Made by a program: the position numbers and the translations under genes
Origin: Durusdinium trenchii
Lineage: Eukaryota > Sar > Dinophyceae > Suessiales > Symbiodiniaceae
DNA length: 64,000 nt
NCBI GenBank assembly: GCA_963970005.1
Contig: CAXAMN010023695.1
Location: 680,500 to 744,499 of the forward strand
Direction: 5' to 3'
Shown here: positions 31,776 through 43,799 of the stretch, in pieces
Layout: the number at the start of each line of letters is the position of its first letter
Numbering within the stretch: position 1 is the first letter of the stretch
Notes under the pieces: model-generated
What the model was told of the DNA's origin: nothing
The model's input: the letters and a program-made list of their open reading frames with translations, nothing else
Database searches by the model: none

Positions 31776-33639
31776 GGGGGGGCCAAGAGCACTGCAGTTG
31801 TGAGTTGGCGTTTTGGTATGTTGTTCATATCTCCATCTTCAAGAAAATTCGACACCGAAAAAGAGCAGAGACTTTCAAGCCGAGTCTGAGGTTTGTAACT
31901 AGAACTAGACTAATTTGATCCAACATGCGTTTGCCAAGCAGACTGGTCAGACTCGTCAGACGGCACCGCCCCACCGCTGGCTCCGAGCGGGTGTCCTTCA
32001 ATCAGATGCGGCTCCAATCGAAAGGGCAAGAAGCAAGACACGACTCATCCAGATCATTCAGCATTCGCAGGCCAGCATGAAGTCTTTCGCAGAGTTTGGA
32101 CATCGAATGACATCGACACTCCAGGTGTTTTGCATTGTTTTTGCCATCTGGAGCTTGTACCAATGATACAACCTTGATGGAGTGCCTTTGGATCAGCCAG
32201 GAAGCAGCTTGTAGGAAGCACAGCAGAGGGACAGGCTGCAATGTCTGGCCTGCGCGTGCCTTTGCTTGTTGCATCCTTTTTGCTGTCCCGGCCTCGGACA
32301 AACCCGGCTCTGCATGTTTGACCCTGCAGAAGCCTATACCTGTGGTCCCAGATACGTTTTTGCTAGCGGCTACCAGTCATGATGGTCCTTCTGCACAGGG
32401 TCCCCCTCTTCTGGGGGGTTGGACTTCAAACTCCTGTCTCCTCATCCTTTGTGAGCAAGGTCCAGCAGCTGCGAGTTGGAGGCAGCGAGTTCGGAAGGAA
32501 CCTGCCGGACGACTGGTGAAAAAGAACAAACACGCGTCCTATCACCTCACTATTTGGGGACTGCTAACTGCTGTCGAGGCTATACCTGTATACATGTTGC
32601 ACGATCCAAAATGTAATTACAGAGATTTCCACCTGATCCAGGCCTGTGATGACTCAGATTTCTCATTGAGGCAACTGCGTGCAAGGCAGGTGGGAAGAGG
32701 ATTGAGGTGATCCTCCAACTGGAACTGCGAACGCCCCACATTGTCGCTCTACCACTGGAAGGGTGAATACAATGATAAATAACAATGATCAATAACAATG
32801 ATCATATTGAAAAAGCACCCTGGCTTGATGGAGATGTGGATCTTCAGTGACTGAAACAAGGGACGGTCGATTGTTCGACCAGAGCGACCATCCTCCTCAC
32901 GACCTCCTCACGATCAACAAGTCAAAAAGGATTCCGAGGAGATATGACTTGGCTCCAAGGACTTGTTGCAGTGATGCCCAAGAAAGGACCCGACCCGAAG
33001 TACCCCCTACTACCCATCTTAGAGGGCTACAGCTTAGGAGGGTTGACACTTAATGCACAACAGAAAACACTGCCGTTTTGCTGTGATTCAAGTTTCTTGT
33101 AAAATTTGTTAGCAATTGAACCTGTCCAAAAAACTGAAGAACCCGTGGTCAAGAAAAGCTGTTGTTCTTCAACGCTCGCTTGAACCCGTGGCAGCAACGA
33201 TTCGAGCTTGTTGGTTGATGTTCTGACTCTGAAACGAAACGCGTGCGAGGCAGTTCACGAATGTCAGCTCGGAGGTGACACAGACATGCGAAACATGGCG
33301 ACCGGGTGATGGGGAGCTGTCCTGGTTCAACAGGGAGCCGCCTCTGTGCTTTGGGGCGTGACAAGCATGGTTTCCCTTTATTTCTAATGCTTGTTCTGTT
33401 AATATTTGGATACTTGATGCAGGGTTTCTTTGGTATAAAGGGCCAGCCGGGTTTGCAAATCCTAGTTGCAGGTTGGTTCGTTTGTTTCATCACGGTTCAT
33501 CGCAAGATATCACAAGCAGATTGACAAAACAGCCAAGAACAAAGCACATTTGCTTGAAATGTCTATTGAATCTATTGTGCAATAACATTGTGCACAGGGA
33601 TGCTCTTCTTGGAGCATTTTGTAAACCATTTCCTGCCAG
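31776..33639. other. No recognisable gene
   Basis: The longest open frame (+, 32135-32710, 191 aa) has irregular composition, no conserved motif and no plausible splice context. Short coding-like phrases (EVILQLELRTPHIVALPLEG near 32705-32765) suggest a decayed gene or element that I cannot name. Confidence 0.5.
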
Positions 33640-34005
33640 TTGCGCACAGCGCAGGGCTGTGGTGGATTAGATGACCCACGCAACGCAGACTGCGCTGATG
33701 CGGTGCAATGGGCCTATGAGAAAGGCATCAAGACGCATCCAGGCGCCACGGAAGCTCAGCTTTCCATGCGCTACTTGCTCCTAGTAGCGATGCCAGGAGC
33801 CCCTAGTAGCTTCTTGTTACTGGCCGAAAAGAATGGAGATGAAAACCATGTGAATGACTGGGCATCCAAGATTGGCCTTTCCTGCCCACAGCCAGTTGCG
33901 ATTCTGGTTTCATGCCAAAGCTCACCTGTTATAACACCGGATTGCCTTGTTGTGGAATCTAGATACAGGACTGACAGTTTAGAATACAACAAGTCGACAT
34001 TCTAA
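33640..34005 (+). CDS. Hypothetical exon-like open frame
   Basis: A 121-codon frame opening with a Cys/Asp-rich segment, DDPRNADCADAVQWAYEKGI, then KTHPGATEAQLSM, followed by less structured sequence. The DxNxxCADAVxWAxxxGIxxHP pattern resembles short repeated motifs that I associate with dinoflagellate proteins, but I cannot name a family. It is more likely one exon, or an exon remnant, than a full gene. No partner exons were identified. Confidence 0.3.
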   Translation: MRTAQGCGGLDDPRNADCADAVQWAYEKGIKTHPGATEAQLSMRYLLLVAMPGAPSSFLLLAEKNGDENHVNDWASKIGLSCPQPVAILVSCQSSPVITPDCLVVESRYRTDSLEYNKSTF

Positions 34006-35599
34006 CATACTGTATTAAAGACAATTTATTTATGATTCTCCTCTTAACCAATGTCCCACATCTTCAAATCTACTAATGGGGATGATCCTTAGCAGATCGA
34101 GCAGATAGCATATGGGAAGTTCAGAATTTAGGGAGATATATTAGAACTGTCGGAAGATCACTGCCGTTCCATGCTGAGACAAAGGACGAGAGATCGTTGA
34201 CAATTGCAGTATATATCAATTTCTTGCATCAATATACTGTATTCTAACTGCCTGTGGGTGCCGGGTTTGTACAGCCATATTGGCATATATTGGCCACATT
34301 CTAATTGCGTCTTCCACAACGAAAATATTTATATAACTGCTCGTCCGCCATGGCAAACACTCGTTTCCCATCGTTTCCGCAAGGATATTTTCTTGCTGTG
34401 TGAAGATCACATCCGCCAATCGCCAAGTCGAACGCCAATGTCCCCTTTGTCAGGTTGGTACTTCATTCCATTAGGCAAGATCAGCCAAATTGGCCCCGCA
34501 GATGCCAAACTCAATGATTTACAGCACCCTGGCGGATTCAGAAGCTGAATCATACATGCATGATCAAGTCCAGTCTCTTATGATCTATAATGGTCAATGT
34601 TACTTACTAATCGATCACCCTGTGTCATTGTTTGCCATTCTTGAACGGTCGGTGCAGAAACCGCCGAACGTTGGGAGTTTCGGTGCAGAAACCGAAAGAC
34701 GACCTGAGGCGTATTTTCTTTTGTGGTCGCGCTGGCCAAAGTGCCCCAAGGCTAGTCGAAACGGGTGGAAGGTGGGCGTGATTGGTCGAATTACAGGCCA
34801 TGGTTTTGGACCCCTCCATGGTTTTAGTTTGAGTCTTTTGAGATCGTTTTGGATGATTTCGTGAATTTAGTGGCATTGGCTTCATTGTGCTTCAATTTAT
34901 CATTCCAGTGGTTCAGTTGATGCAGCCACTATTGAACAGCACCACTTTGAGCTTATTTTGACCATTGCACGCGACTGTTTGCTCCTTTTTCGAGGTGCGG
35001 CCTGCCTCCCTGCGGATGCAGCCGACCACCCTGTCACATGTGTGAGGCACCAGAGGTGGCACCAAAGCTCTCGAAGGCCACTGACGAATGCCAGCCAGCG
35101 GATGGCGCCCGCGTGCAATGTGGCATTTGTACGATCCGAAATAGGATAGTCTCGTCCCTGGTGGGGATTTCTTTTCCTCCCTACATGTTCCATGCCAGTG
35201 CCCGTGATCGATGGCAATGTTTTGTTTTTCCTTGGTGGACTGGATGATACTTGATGATCAGTATATTTCATGTTGGTGACTCGATCGGTTTTGCCTCTTG
35301 AGTTTGTCCTAGTCCTAGCCTAGATATGTTTCATTTAGTCTTTCATATGTATACAGAGTTATAGTCCGTATATTTATGTAAAACAAAATCAATGATTCTG
35401 TTTCTTTGTGTGCTTTGTATTATTCAAAATTATGTGTGTTTGGCCGGTTCTGCCAGGTAAACAGAGGTGCTTTTCATCAAGACATGTCTCCAACAACTCC
35501 TGGCACACCTGAAGAGCCAAACGTGGCACACCTGAAGAGCTCCCTCCTGGTCACCACCTCGTTGGATTTCACGTGGAACCGCTTCTCCTCACACCGGAG
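34006..35599. other. No recognisable gene
   Basis: AT-leaning at 34010-34340, mixed elsewhere. The direct repeat GTGCAGAAACCG occurs twice near 34653 and 34683. No domain-bearing frame or RNA gene was recognised. Confidence 0.5.
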
Positions 35600-38500
35600 C
35601 ACGACACGGTCGGAGCGGCACGACGTCACGAAGCGATCGCCAGGCCTTCAACCTCATCAAGCGCTTTGACTTCACAGGCCTGATCTGTAGAGGTCGGTGG
35701 ATCTCGGTGGCCTGGTGATTTTCCATGCTTTTGTTTACTACTCCGCAGGTGATCCCAAGCGCGAGTTCGACATCGTGCAGCCACTTGGATTGAACAGCGA
35801 CTGGTGGTACTGCCTGCACGCTCGGCGGTGTTTGGATCCTTTCGCACTTGTCACCATGTTTGAACGTCTAGGTACTGTATGTTGGTCCAGATTGAGGCCC
35901 AATCCATCGCAGATATTCCACTGATGTTCTGTAGGTTTTTCACAAGGTGATCCGACAAATCCGGATTACTTTGGGTAAAGAATCTTTGTTTTTTAATGCT
36001 TTGCTGAGCTTCCTGTTTCTTTGGTGTTGTGCGGTCCTCCATGCTAGTCCTCCCATTGTTTGTGGAGTGAGGCAGGGGGGTGAGCAACAGAGGCCTCAGG
36101 ATATTTTGTTTTCCTTCGACCAATCATCCGCTGGCCTGACTTGCCTCAGAGCCTGACATCGTGAGGCTTCCGGACCAGAACATGACCCATTCGTGCTCCA
36201 ATTATGTGGATGATGGACAGACGGTCTTCACAAGCAATGGCCGGTTGGTCCTGAAAGTGGCTTCTGCATGTCCAGATGGCAGCTGTTTGAACTCAGGCTC
36301 AGGGTTCGTACTATTTGCCGTGAAGCTCACCTCCAGTCAGAAACGCAGTTGGGCAATCCATGTCCGGACAAAATGGAACAATATGGTTTGCGAAGTGTTT
36401 TTGCCCAACGTCACGATTCCATTGACACTGCTCAACCAACTCTTCCCTGACAGGTAGAGTGATGAGCAGGGATGCCTTCACCTATGGTCGCATGGACTTG
36501 GAACCATTGCCGACTGGTTGCCGACTGTTGGAATGTTTTGCTCTAACACCACTGCAGCCCTCAAAGCAGGCAGAAGACTTTTTGGGGATGTATATTTACT
36601 GTGAATTCTAGAAGACACATGTGGAATCAAGAAGAACCCGGTGGACTCCAAAATGTGGTTTTTTTGGGGGTCAACTGGTCCACCCGGTTGTCCAGCATTG
36701 ACAGGGAGTTCCCTCCCGGTTGTCCTCCCGGGATCTGCCTCGGCACCGCCCAGGTGTCTTCACCTTCTCGGCCAAGGTGCCCAAGTGCAACGCTGTTTGG
36801 CCCGCTCTGTGCCTGCGGGTGAAGGACCGGTGTGGAAGACGTGGATGATTTAAGCGATCCAACAGAGAAACAAGTGGAATAAACCAGACCTGAAGGCCAT
36901 TCGGCATTTGGGGACTCATTCGCTTTGGGAGATTTTTGTATGACCCACGGAGCATGGCAGAGTTTTTGGGTCTATCGTCACATACCTTCACAGAATAAAG
37001 GATTGGCGTGTAGAATGTCTTTTACACCCCCGGCTGCATGCATTGTCGGCGAGTTTTGGCATCTTGGTTTCATCAAACTTTCACCAGATACTGCCAGATA
37101 CTGTATTATGGCGGCCGAGGAAACACAAGACACACTGGCAGAGTTTGGTCAGAGTCTGGTCAAGGTGGACGACACGTTAAGGTGGACGGTCCAAAGGTGC
37201 CGTTCAACTGCGCCACTTCCTGAGGTGGTTTCTGCCGCAGAGCTCCAAGGGCGATGGGAAACTCGCCGTGGAGAACAAGCGTGGAGCATAGATAGATACT
37301 GTAGATAGATAGAGTGATAGATAGATAGCTAGGTAGATAGATAGATAGGCAGGTAGGTAGGTAGATAGATAGATATATATATAATTATGTATTTACTTAG
37401 TCCTAAAGAGAGACAGAGAGTGAGAGGGAGATAACATGATAAAACCCAGTGACATTGAGAGACAGATGGCCACAAACGGGATGAAATGATCGGGTTCTCC
37501 AAAGCCCGAAAGGCATCTTTCTTTGATCTCCCATGATCTCCCAAACCTCATCGATTTGAGGTTCCGATCCCTCGATAGTATTGGATAGAGCACTGGGAGT
37601 TGATTTTTAATTTCTTTGCAAGTGCTTCTGTTTTTGCGATGGAGCTTGGATCACTGGTTTTGCTTCAGGAAATATGGACCATGGCCCTGCAGCGGCGAGA
37701 TCGATTTGCTGGAGACGGGAGCAGAATGCAAAGTTCTGCTGTGAGTCAAGACACATGTCCCATAGATAGCTTCATGTTGTTTCATGATGGGCCGTTCTTT
37801 TAACCGTTTTGCGATGGCGGCTGATTGATGTGACATGTCCAAAGGACTTCATGAGTCGCGGCTCATGTGTGGATTCCGTGCAGGAGACCGTGAACGATGA
37901 CTCCCATGGAGCCTTCAATCTCGTTGACGCCCTGGTTGGAGGGGGAGATGCCGCTGTAAGAAGCGATGCGACACCGGCGCACGTGTAGGACGATGCAAGA
38001 GTGATGCGACCCCTTTGGTCGACATGTCTTATGCTCCTTCTATTCACCCTATGACCCTATGATACCCTATGTCTATGCCTTTTCAATGCTCGCTTGAGTG
38101 CTTCTCTTTGCATGGCCTCTAGGTTTTTCGTTCTGGTTTTCCGCCCTTGAGATAGTTTGCGCTTTTCGACTCTTCTTATACTCTATTAATATCTATTAAT
38201 ATACTCTGTCGCCATCTTGGCCAGGTCCTACCAAGCTGCTCGTATCTTGCGCCTCAAAAAGACTCCCAAACGTCGAGCCGTGACCCCTGGCTGGCTGGCT
38301 GGCTTGGACGGACGCTTCCCAGGTGGCTGGCTTCGGCGCGGCTGCGGGGCGGTGCTATGACCCCGCGGCGGTGAGCTGCAACGCTTGTGCTCCACCAAGC
38401 TATTGCAGCCTGGGAAAAGTTGGAGAGTTGTGGAGTCAGATTCTGACTGGTCAGAATGTTCAGATTGCGATTGTCTTTGGATGGGCTGATGGATGCTGAT

Positions 38501-40365
38501 GGATCAGTAGATATCAGTAGACTCCCAACAGCTCCAAACGATTGTACTTGATGGTACGAATGAGCTGCCAGTCAACAGATTGAGCCAAGCCCTGTGGCTC
38601 AACGATGGCGCAGCACGGACCCCATACGCTTTAGCGTCAGTCACCAGCCCTTGCGAGCACGCAGAATGCACATGTGAACACTTGACACCCCAAAGCCAAC
38701 TTCTGGGACGGAATTCATGAGGCGATGAAGGTTGACACAAGCAACCGGTATAGAATTCTATTAGCCCCAGGCTGTGGCCACAAACTCAATTATACCAAAG
38801 CTTACTGAACTGAATCACAGCCAGCAAGAGAGCAACTCATGCGAAGATGCAAGGCACTTCGACGACCTTGGCAGACGCTGAAGCCTCCCACGTGCTGGTG
38901 GAAGACACTCGGACTGGTTGGAAGTGGTTGTGGGGTTGGGAGCGGAAGCAGATAGGTGGGGCTGCTGTGCAAGTAAGGTTTTCATTGGGATTCAGACTCT
39001 CGGTGTTGCTTGCTGATTCTCAAAAGTTCAGTTTGAAGACAGAAGACACTGGACTGGATATCGGCAATTTCTTTGAGGATGTGGACTGCGCTGCTGGCCA
39101 GAATTCTTGGAAGGAGCTTCCTGGCATCTATATATTCTACTAATTAAAAACAGTACATGCCACCGGCCGGCTCTAGTGAACCCAAGCCACACCCAAGTGG
39201 CTGGGAGATGTAAACTTCCCACGATGAGACAACCACCAGTCCCAGCAGATAAACCCTTGTCACCAAAAAGAAATGAACCATAATGAACCGCTTTATGCAA
39301 CATCATGCAACATTTGTTCTCCCGACATGTCGGCCTTTGGCTTTATTGAGACGTGCCTCGCAGGAGCATTTGTTCGTGCTGGTTTGGCAGCCGCATGAGA
39401 TCTCTGCCTTCCTGGATCCCAAGTTGTCCTTCAACTCGCAAGGTCAACTGGTCGCTATCCAGGCGCGACGATGACCTAAGGCCCGACGTCCAAGCATGTC
39501 ATCCCCCGTTTGGATGATGTGCTCGGACTGGGCGACCTGAAGTCCAACTACAACTCAAGCGAATTCAGTGGAAAGAAAGGTAAGGTAAACATTAAACATT
39601 GACTTTGCAGTGCACGTCGACCACCAGGAGAAGATCCGGCCAGGTGCCCCAACCTTCAAGACCTACCAGCGGGACACGACGCCAACGTGGAGTGCTGTGC
39701 AGGACTGAGAGTGAATGGGGACCCTGCAAAAAATACTGGCAAACCAGATGAAAGAAGGATTTGCAGTATATACAGTATACTTATTCAAACCTGGAAACAC
39801 CAAACTGTGTGTTATGTTTCTTTGCGGGGGTTGTTTAACATGGTTGTTTCTGGAGGCTCTAGATGGCCAGACTTGATTGCAACTCCAACTGCCAGCACGA
39901 AAGGCTCTTTCAGCACGTCACAAACTGGGCACGTGCGAATGTTTCATCACCTTTCATCGTTCGTCCCAGTCCTCGACTGGGGAAGTCCTGTCCTCGTGGT
40001 GTCCTAAGAAGGTCCTTGGGTCGCAGGACTACATGCAGAAGTGCTTTCCTGGCCCCCATTCTCCCGATGCACCCTTCGACATTCCAATGACCCTCGGGCG
40101 GTGAAACCCATGCTTCACTCCGAGTTCGCAGGGCCGTTGGTGGTTGACGTGACCTCCAAGGGAAAGTAGACAGAGAAAGACAGAGAAGGACAGCGGGAGA
40201 GTTTGACACGAAAAGCTTTTTTTGCCGAGGAAGATTGTGCTGAATATTGCTGTTGGTGGATACGGTGGAGCACCTTGCTACTGGGGAGAGAAGACCTGTG
40301 CGAGTAGCTGTGGTGGAGCGGTAGGTTCTGAGCTGATCCTCTCGGACATTAGCGTTTGGCAGTGA
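35600..40365 (+). CDS. Glycoside hydrolase family 16-like (beta-glucanase type)
   Basis: Reconstructed from exons whose phases agree. Exon a ends at 35677 (AFNLIKRFDFTG, GC donor) and joins exon b from 35749 (DPKREFDIVQPLGLNSDWWY). Exon c ends near 36296 (NYVDDGQTVFTSNGRLVLKV). A short exon ends at 36385 (KMEQYG, GT donor) and joins exon e at 36754-36818 (VFTFSAKVPKCNAVWPAL). The last four exons fit end to end: 39364-39442 (EHLFVLVWQPHEISAFLDP), 39611-39702 (GA donor), 40027-40100 (HSPDAPFDIPMTLG) and 40230-40365 (KIVLNIAVGGYGG ... LSDISVWQ, stop). The YGxFxxxAKxPxxxxVWPAL, W-x(7)-DP and ILNxAVGG landmarks match GH16 enzymes, which cleave beta-1,3/1,4-glucans. The ExDxxE catalytic exon was not found; 37884-37955 (ETVNDDSHGAFNLV) might contain its last Glu. 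Activity, secretion and the true start remain unproven. Confidence 0.6.
37300..37385. repeat. (GATA)n/(GGTA)n microsatellite
   Basis: Imperfect GATA units with interspersed GGTA, ending in a TATATA run. It lies in an intron of the GH16-like gene. Confidence 0.9.
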
Positions 40366-43300
40366 ACACCGATGTCTTCGGTGTCCAATAGCTGCATCTT
40401 AGTCTCAGCTCAGCTTCATAGCTCCGATTTGTCCGGTTTCATCAAACATGTAGAATGTAGATTTGTATAGATTTGTAGGACCGTGTAGGACCTGAACTAA
40501 CATGATTGAGTGCTTTTCTGAACAGAGAAGCACAAAGAAAAGATGCGCAGCGCTTTTTGTGCGGCTGCGGCGTAATGCTGCTCAAGCAGAATTTGCTCAT
40601 TCTGTGCTAGCAACTTTCAAGAACAATGGTCTCAAGGAGGGAGGGAGGAAGATAACTAGCTCAGGGCGGCCGAACATGGGATCAGATAGATACTTTAAGG
40701 CTCCTGCAGCCTGTCCCACCCTGGCAGAGGCTTACCAGTGAAGTCGTGGGATGGTTTGTTCATGGGGACAAGGGAAGAGGCGCTTGTTGACCGGCAGACT
40801 TATCAAGAAAATCCCTGTAAAGGGACAACCGACTCCACATCCGAAGCGTGTGGGCTCCAAAGAGGCGCAAGTTCGTTCAAAGGGTCATGCAGCAGGTACT
40901 GGAGATAGATAGAGAATGTAAGAAGCATTGAGAAGCAACCACGACCAGATTGCGCTGGTAAAGCATGGTCAAGCGATATTCGGTCACCCTCAAATATGCG
41001 CTTCATTGCTTTTTCTTGAGTTGTCCTATTGACCTGCAATGATCGTTCTAAGAGTTCTTTGGAAAAGGATGGAAAGAATTGGTTTCCTTCGCATGATGTC
41101 ACAGACAGTCTTTTGATGTTTGCTTTGAGAGCTCCACTGGTCGAGCCACCTCATTTGGAACCACCTTAATAGGTGAAACCACTATGAAAACAGATGTCTT
41201 GTTTGGAGTGTCCTGTTGCAAAATCCCCACATAATCTGAATTCAATTACAATAGTTCGGTCCTGGCTGGCCTGCGTACAAATACACCTGGCAAATGTCTC
41301 ACTCCTTACTGGACCCTTAAATGGGACGATGCATAAGTATAACTTATCTCCTCATAATGGGACGATACCACTCTTAAGTAGGCAAATGGCCCTGTCGAAC
41401 CTCAAAGCTTGGCCACGCAGAAAAGAACAGAAAAGTAAACAGCACACACGAGCAGAAAGGTAAACATCACACACGGTATTCTTTTTGCTTCCGGTGCGCC
41501 TGTTTTGTGTTCAACGCAGAACACGTTTTGGCTTGGGGAGGTGGCCCCAGTCCTGCCCTTCGTGACCAAACTCGCTCAGCTTCCAATCCATCGAGTGGAA
41601 TGGAAGTGGAAGTGGAGCTGAATGGTTTGGCTGGTGAGCTTTGCTGCATCATGGCACCCATCAGCAGCAGCCTAGCGGACCTCAAGCTTTTGTGGCAGGC
41701 CATTTGTGTAGTCTTTTGATATTTGCATTCCCACATTCTTCTCCTTCCAGGGGAAGATCAAAGTCCGGAGCCCAGATCACAATTTTGACACCTTGATCCA
41801 ACACGCAGAGAAGCACAGACAAGAAGAGAGAGAGAGAGGTGCACTTCCAAAAATCTGGAAGTGAAGTACAGTCATTGCTCAGCAAGCCTACTGTGGAAAA
41901 GCAAAATGCAAATACTCGTCAGTCGTCAGTCCACCAAATGTGAGCACGAGGATTTTCCCGAACCCATCAGCACATGGACACCAGAAGACTGCACACACTC
42001 TCAACAAAAGTGGCCGCGTCCATGGTGTATGGATCTGGTATCTCGGATCACCGGATGACCATGCCCGTTGGCCGCCCATAGGTGCAGATGATCCTGGCCT
42101 AGCGTGGACCGAACTAACGGTTAGTTTCACAATGACCACAGGTATCCCATTACCAATTAGACTGCCGCATGGCGGAGGAACGGCGGACGCCATTGACCCG
42201 TTAGATCCCCGTATTCAAGTGCTCCCAAAGAATAAAGAACCTTAGCGATTGCAATCGGACACATTTTGTACCAATTTTAGGCAATTTAGATCATTTGGGA
42301 GCAGTCGCAAGAATTAAAACACATGTTCATCATACCCTGTTATAAGAAGCGAGGATGCAGTTTAGACGGCTAGGATTCAAAAGGCAAGTTTGTGCGGCAG
42401 ACCATTTTGACCAGTCATTCCAATGGCAAGAGAAACAACCCAAGCCTTGTTGAAAGAGCAACTTGATACTAACCAAAATTTACCGTATCACAATGGTTTG
42501 CCAACGGCACTGCCAATGGCATATGATCTCACACCAACACAGTTAAAGATTCCAGAACAGAACAAACTAAAATTCATTTTCAGACACCCTGCCAGCTCAA
42601 ATGGAAAGTTTGACCACTTTGGATGCGAAACGCAAAAGACACCTTTTGCATCAGTCCGTGATCCTTTTCCGAACTATCACATGATGGCTTACCCATCATG
42701 ATGTGCCAGTCTTGTCCTAGTTCTTGTCCTGTTGTCTCCTACCTCGTTTCTTGCATTGTGGCCTGGGAGTGTTCATTCAACTGCTCTGACCTGTCCCAGT
42801 AAATTGATGCCCGGTTCTATGTACTGGGTGCTCGGGTTAACTTATCTCGAATGGCATGAACTTGTGCCAGATGAGGTGTGCCCTTGGGGGAAAGCTTGAT
42901 TTGGCTACCTTTTTGTATGTATGTTGTTGATGATCGCAGGTTGAGAATTCGACCAAACCGCAAGGGCACACTATTGATTCTGTCTCAAGTTTTTGTACTC
43001 CCAAGTGCGTCGTTGCGATTTCATGTTTTTGGCTTCACTACATTGTGGCTATAGGGATTTTTCAACAGTCGTTGCGAAACGGTGTCCCCAAACAGTTTTG
43101 TGTCTAGGAGTGTAGACGATCAGCAGCCATGGGGATTGGATCACGGCAGCCCACAGAAAACCTTAGAAAACATCAACATGTAGAAGATTTGAATCGCAAT
43201 GGAGTAGTGTAGGTTTAGAAACAATCTGGGAGAAAAAGTGCTTGTTTCGAAGCGGTGTGCCATTGTGTTTTCCAAATGGGGTAAGTTCTTACATTCGTGG

Positions 43301-43799
43301 GGCAAGCGGTGTGCCACAAGTTCATGTGCGATGGGGTAAGTTACCACGTCGGGTCCTACGACCATTGTGACAACCATCGCCATTCACCCCATGTAGGGGT
43401 GCATGTGGTGGGAACCTGCTTTGAAGACCCCCCCAGCTTGACAGCCCGGCAAGGTCCCAGTGGACGAGCAAAGGCGGCTGGAGGGATGCTAAGTGTTCCG
43501 TGCAAATTCGACACTCACCAGAGATCTCCAGAGCCATTAACAGCGAGTCTTATAGTTGATTTTCCTTTGTGGGTTTCGAGGGGTTTGCTAGACTAGAGAC
43601 GTGTTTATAATTTGTTTGTTTCGAGGAAAGGGAGTTTGAGAACTGAATAGCCAGCCCAAGAATGACAACACTGCAACGCGCAGATCGAAGATACTGAAGG
43701 AAGCGACAAGCAGGGACATGCAGAGGGACAGAGATCTGAGAGATCCCCACCTTCCCACACCAAAGCCTATTGCCTGGCTTCGTCCCTTGCCCCGGGAAG
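40366..43799. other. No confident gene; two weak candidates
   Basis: A possible first exon at 41601-41700 (+) reads MEVEVELNGLAGELCCIM then SSLADLKLLWQ, ubiquitin-fold-like in pattern, ending at a possible GC donor. No following exon was found. An isolated 92-codon frame at 42423-42701 has normal composition but no known motif. The rest shows only short frames. I see no RNA gene. Confidence 0.4.

Noticed and set aside
32135-32710. 191-aa open frame
   Set aside because: No motif, no splice context and irregular composition. Kept only as part of the no-gene interval.
37490-37560. Possible catalytic exon of the GH16-like gene (LIDL near a GT donor)
   Set aside because: It lacks the Glu expected before IDL, and its phase does not fit the candidate exon at 37884.
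37545-37580. tRNA T-arm-like GGTTCCGATCCC
   Set aside because: No matching acceptor, D or anticodon arms around it.
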